Made by a program: the position numbers and the translations under genes. A stretch of 17,085 bases of DNA from JAWLGW01 sp964569055 (GTDB lineage: Bacteria; Planctomycetota; J058). Under the pieces are notes generated by a model, which was not told the DNA's origin, searched no databases, and worked only from the letters and a program-made list of their open reading frames with translations. The stretch lies in assembly GCA_964569055.1 (NCBI GenBank), contig CAZMSZ010000142.1, positions 1 to 17,085 on the forward strand, read 5' to 3'. Shown one piece after another: positions 15,034 to 17,085 of this stretch (position 1 is its first letter; each line of letters starts with the position of its first letter).

Positions 15034-16385
15034 CCGGGCGGCAGCTCCTCGCCGGCGAGGACGTGGCACTCGAGCGGGGCGTCCTCGAGCGCCAGCAGCC
15101 AGCGCTCGAGGCCGGGGCGCAGCGGCGGCCCGAAGTGGACCGAGAGCTCGACTCGGTAGGTCGAGGCCGGCAGCCCGGTGAGGTCGACCACGAAGCCGAT
15201 GTTCCCGAGCGAGCCGGGCAGCTCCTCGGGCGGGTCGCGCTCCTCGCCGTCGGCCAGGAACAGCCGGTGCGCCCGGTCCTCGCGCTCGAGCTCGCCGCGC
15301 ACGCGCAGGCGCGCCAGGAGCGAGCCCGCGGGGAAGGCGGCGCATACCCACTCGGGGAGCGGCTGCACCGGTCCGCCGTCGGGGATCGCCGTGCCGTGGC
15401 CGGTGGCGCGCAGCGGGCGGGCCTGGCGGTCGGTCCACAGCCGGAGCGCGCCGGCCGCGGGCGCGAAGTCGAACGACAGGCGCACGTCGCTGGGCCGGTT
15501 CGCCTCGAGCGCGACGGGCAGCACCAGCTCGAGCTCGAGCTCGAGGCGGTTCTCGTAGATCTTGAGCCGGCAGCGCCGCGTCGAGCGGACCCAGTGGCCC
15601 CAGATCAGGTAGGCCTCGACCTGGTAGCTCGCCACGATCCGCACCGGCCCCTCGCTGTAGCCGAGCACCTCGGCCCGGACCTCGTCGAGCCCGCGCCGAA
15701 TGTCGAGGAACAGGTAGCTGGCCCGCAGGGCCACCTTGAGGCGGTCGAGCACGTCGGGGCCGTAGCCCCCCTCCGGCCGCGCGAAGCGGACCTGCTGCAG
15801 GGCGAACGGGTTGCGCCCGTCGGGCGCGCCGAGCACCCGCACCCGGCTCCCGCTCCAGCCGAGCAGCTCGCCGTCGCGCTCCTCGAGCGTCACGTAGCGC
15901 CGGCTGGTGGGCGGCGGCGCGTCGCCCTCGAAGCGCAGCAGGTAGACCCACCCCTGGCGCGCGCGGCGCGGGTCGTGCACCTCGAGCTCGAGGCAGCGGG
16001 TCTGGCCGAGGTCGACGTCGCCCAGCGGGACGCGGTCGCCGAGGTCGCGCCCCATGAACACCAGCTCGTCGTTGGCGTCGAGCCGCCCGTCGTCGGTGTC
16101 GCCGCGCCGCAGCTCGCCCGCGCGGTAGGCGTAGGCCTCCTCGGGCGTGCGCTCGTCCACCTGGAACGGGATCGGGCGGAGCGCGCCGTCCTTCCAGGCG
16201 AACAGCCGCAGGTCCTCGATCAGCGCCTGCTGCACCGCCTCGAGCTGGCTGCCGAGCACGACCACCGGCGCCTCGGGGCTGACCAGCGTGGCCGAGGCGA
16301 CCGCGGCCACCTGCGCCCGCGCCGGCGCGGCCAGGAGCGCGAGCAGCGCGGCGGCCGAGAGGACGGCGCGCGCGGGCGAGGTCAC
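15030..16385 (-). CDS. Secreted protein of unknown function with a DxDDGxxDxxDE loop
   Basis: A 451-residue exported protein. The GTG start lies 2 bases after the stop of the acyltransferase gene and opens a signal peptide (hydrophobic 8-20, cleavage after ARA at residue 24). I do not recognise a named family. Visible landmarks are IPFQVDER (72-79) and an acidic loop, DTDDGRLDANDE (96-107), one residue shorter than a canonical EF-hand loop. Next come DELVFMGRDLGDR and a long beta-rich remainder with many Arg and Glu, no membrane helix and two cysteines in the C-terminal third or so. It is probably periplasmic or extracellular and may bind calcium. The start lacks a clear ribosome site and likely depends on coupling to the upstream gene. 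Confidence 0.83.
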   Translation of the reverse strand: MTSPARAVLSAAALLALLAAPARAQVAAVASATLVSPEAPVVVLGSQLEAVQQALIEDLRLFAWKDGALRPIPFQVDERTPEEAYAYRAGELRRGDTDDGRLDANDELVFMGRDLGDRVPLGDVDLGQTRCLELEVHDPRRARQGWVYLLRFEGDAPPPTSRRYVTLEERDGELLGWSGSRVRVLGAPDGRNPFALQQVRFARPEGGYGPDVLDRLKVALRASYLFLDIRRGLDEVRAEVLGYSEGPVRIVASYQVEAYLIWGHWVRSTRRCRLKIYENRLELELELVLPVALEANRPSDVRLSFDFAPAAGALRLWTDRQARPLRATGHGTAIPDGGPVQPLPEWVCAAFPAGSLLARLRVRGELEREDRAHRLFLADGEERDPPEELPGSLGNIGFVVDLTGLPASTYRVELSVHFGPPLRPGLERWLLALEDAPLECHVLAGEELPPG

Positions 16386-16387
16386 GC

Positions 16388-17080
16388 TCAGCGCTCGAGC
16401 GGGCGCCGCGCGCCGTCGGCGGCGACCAGCGTCCGCGGGGGGATCGTGCCGCGCACCGAGGCCACCGAGTAGATGCACGACCCCTGGCCGACCACGGTCC
16501 CGGGCGCCGTGACCGCGTTGCAGCCGACCTGGACGTCGTCGCCGAGGAGCGCGCCGAGCTTGAGCATGCCGGTCTCGATCGCGCCCCCCTCGGGCCCGGT
16601 GACCTTCACGTTGCCCGGGAGCACGCGGAAGTTGGCGAGCTTGGTCCCCGCGCCGAGGTTCACCCGGTTGCCCAGGATCGAGTCGCCCACGTAGTTGAAG
16701 TGGCCGGCGCTCGCGCCGTCGAGGAACACCGCCTGCTTCACCTCGGTCGAGTGGCCGATGATGCAGTTGCGGCCGGTGAGCACGTGACCGCGCAGGTAGG
16801 CCGCGTGGCGGACCACCGTGCCCGGCCCGATGATCGCCGGCCCCTGCACGAACGCCCCCGCCTCGATCCGCGCGCCCGGGGCGAGGAGCACGGCGCCTCG
16901 CACGAACGCCCCCTCCTCGACCTCGCCCGCGAGGGCGCGGGTGGCGCGCGCGTCGATGTAGGCCAGCAGGCGCTCGCCGAGGGCCTCCCAGGCGGGGCCC
17001 ACCCCGGCGAACAGGTCGCGATGCTCGAACGCCGCGAGGTCGAACAGCGCGTCCGGCGCGGCGAAGCTCATGTCGCTCAT
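16388..17080 (-). CDS. Left-handed beta-helix acyltransferase resembling the GlmU C-terminal domain
   Basis: A 230-residue protein with hexapeptide repeats from about residue 55 to 215. The segment 126-146 (GHFNYVGD, then NLGAGT) aligns with the acetyltransferase active-site region of GlmU, and H127 corresponds to its catalytic His. The N-terminal pyrophosphorylase domain of GlmU is absent; residues 1-50 are instead a short helical segment. It probably transfers an acyl or acetyl group to an amino sugar or sugar nucleotide in the cytoplasm; the exact substrate is unknown. The ATG at 17080 is only 5 bases from the window edge, so its ribosome site cannot be seen and a longer N-terminus is possible. 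A second ATG lies at 17071. Confidence 0.85.
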   Translation of the reverse strand: MSDMSFAAPDALFDLAAFEHRDLFAGVGPAWEALGERLLAYIDARATRALAGEVEEGAFVRGAVLLAPGARIEAGAFVQGPAIIGPGTVVRHAAYLRGHVLTGRNCIIGHSTEVKQAVFLDGASAGHFNYVGDSILGNRVNLGAGTKLANFRVLPGNVKVTGPEGGAIETGMLKLGALLGDDVQVGCNAVTAPGTVVGQGSCIYSVASVRGTIPPRTLVAADGARRPLER

Positions 17081-17085
17081 GGGCG

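Noticed and set aside
12188..15181. Plus-strand open frame of 997 codons across the repeat block and transglutaminase-like gene
   Set aside because: It runs through palindromic repeats and opposes a gene with a full catalytic triad; the protein is low-complexity.
16388..17080. Calling the acyltransferase full GlmU
   Set aside because: The N-terminal pyrophosphorylase domain with its LAAGxGTRM motif is absent and the protein is half the usual length.

Overview
This is a very GC-rich stretch (clearly above 70% G+C by eye) of a diderm bacterium. Features pointing that way are a beta-barrel outer-membrane protein, a lipoprotein, Sec and Tat export signals and large periplasmic multiheme c-type cytochromes. 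The mix of multiheme cytochromes, a DUF1549/DUF1553-type plus DUF1501-type pair and a secreted transglutaminase-like protein fits Myxococcota-like or high-GC Planctomycetota-like genomes. No rRNA or marker gene is present to decide between them. Eleven protein genes are supported; the other long open frames are GC-driven shadows.

Region 1 (5-7875, minus strand) holds five genes, each overlapping the next by exactly 4 bases (ATGA/GTGA). Transcription order is: a membrane-anchored ferredoxin/FAD oxidoreductase, a membrane protein with a di-heme b-cytochrome histidine pattern, a 26-heme c-type cytochrome, a decaheme c-type cytochrome, and a signal-peptide-bearing beta-barrel. Read together they look like one electron-transfer chain from the cytoplasm or quinone pool, across the periplasm, to the outer membrane. 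It resembles porin-cytochrome (MtrAB-like) systems in logic but has a different composition. This is the most interesting content of the window.

Region 2 (7876-8306) is a divergent intergenic region with a 20-bp dyad in its least GC-rich patch.

Region 3 (8307-12053, plus strand) holds a lipoprotein with Ig-like domains and a DUF1549/DUF1553-like region carrying one CxxCH, followed by a Tat-exported DUF1501 protein. Such pairs are common in Planctomycetota and related bacteria; their biochemical role is unsettled. A perfect 16-bp-stem hairpin follows the second gene.

Region 4 (12121-12472) is non-coding and lies between convergent genes. It carries a mosaic of palindromic repeats in both orientations, similar in layout to REP/BIME elements.

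Region 5 (12473-17080, minus strand) is a four-gene cluster: a GlmU-C-terminus-like hexapeptide acyltransferase, a secreted protein of unknown function, a MobA-like nucleotidyltransferase and a secreted transglutaminase-like protein.
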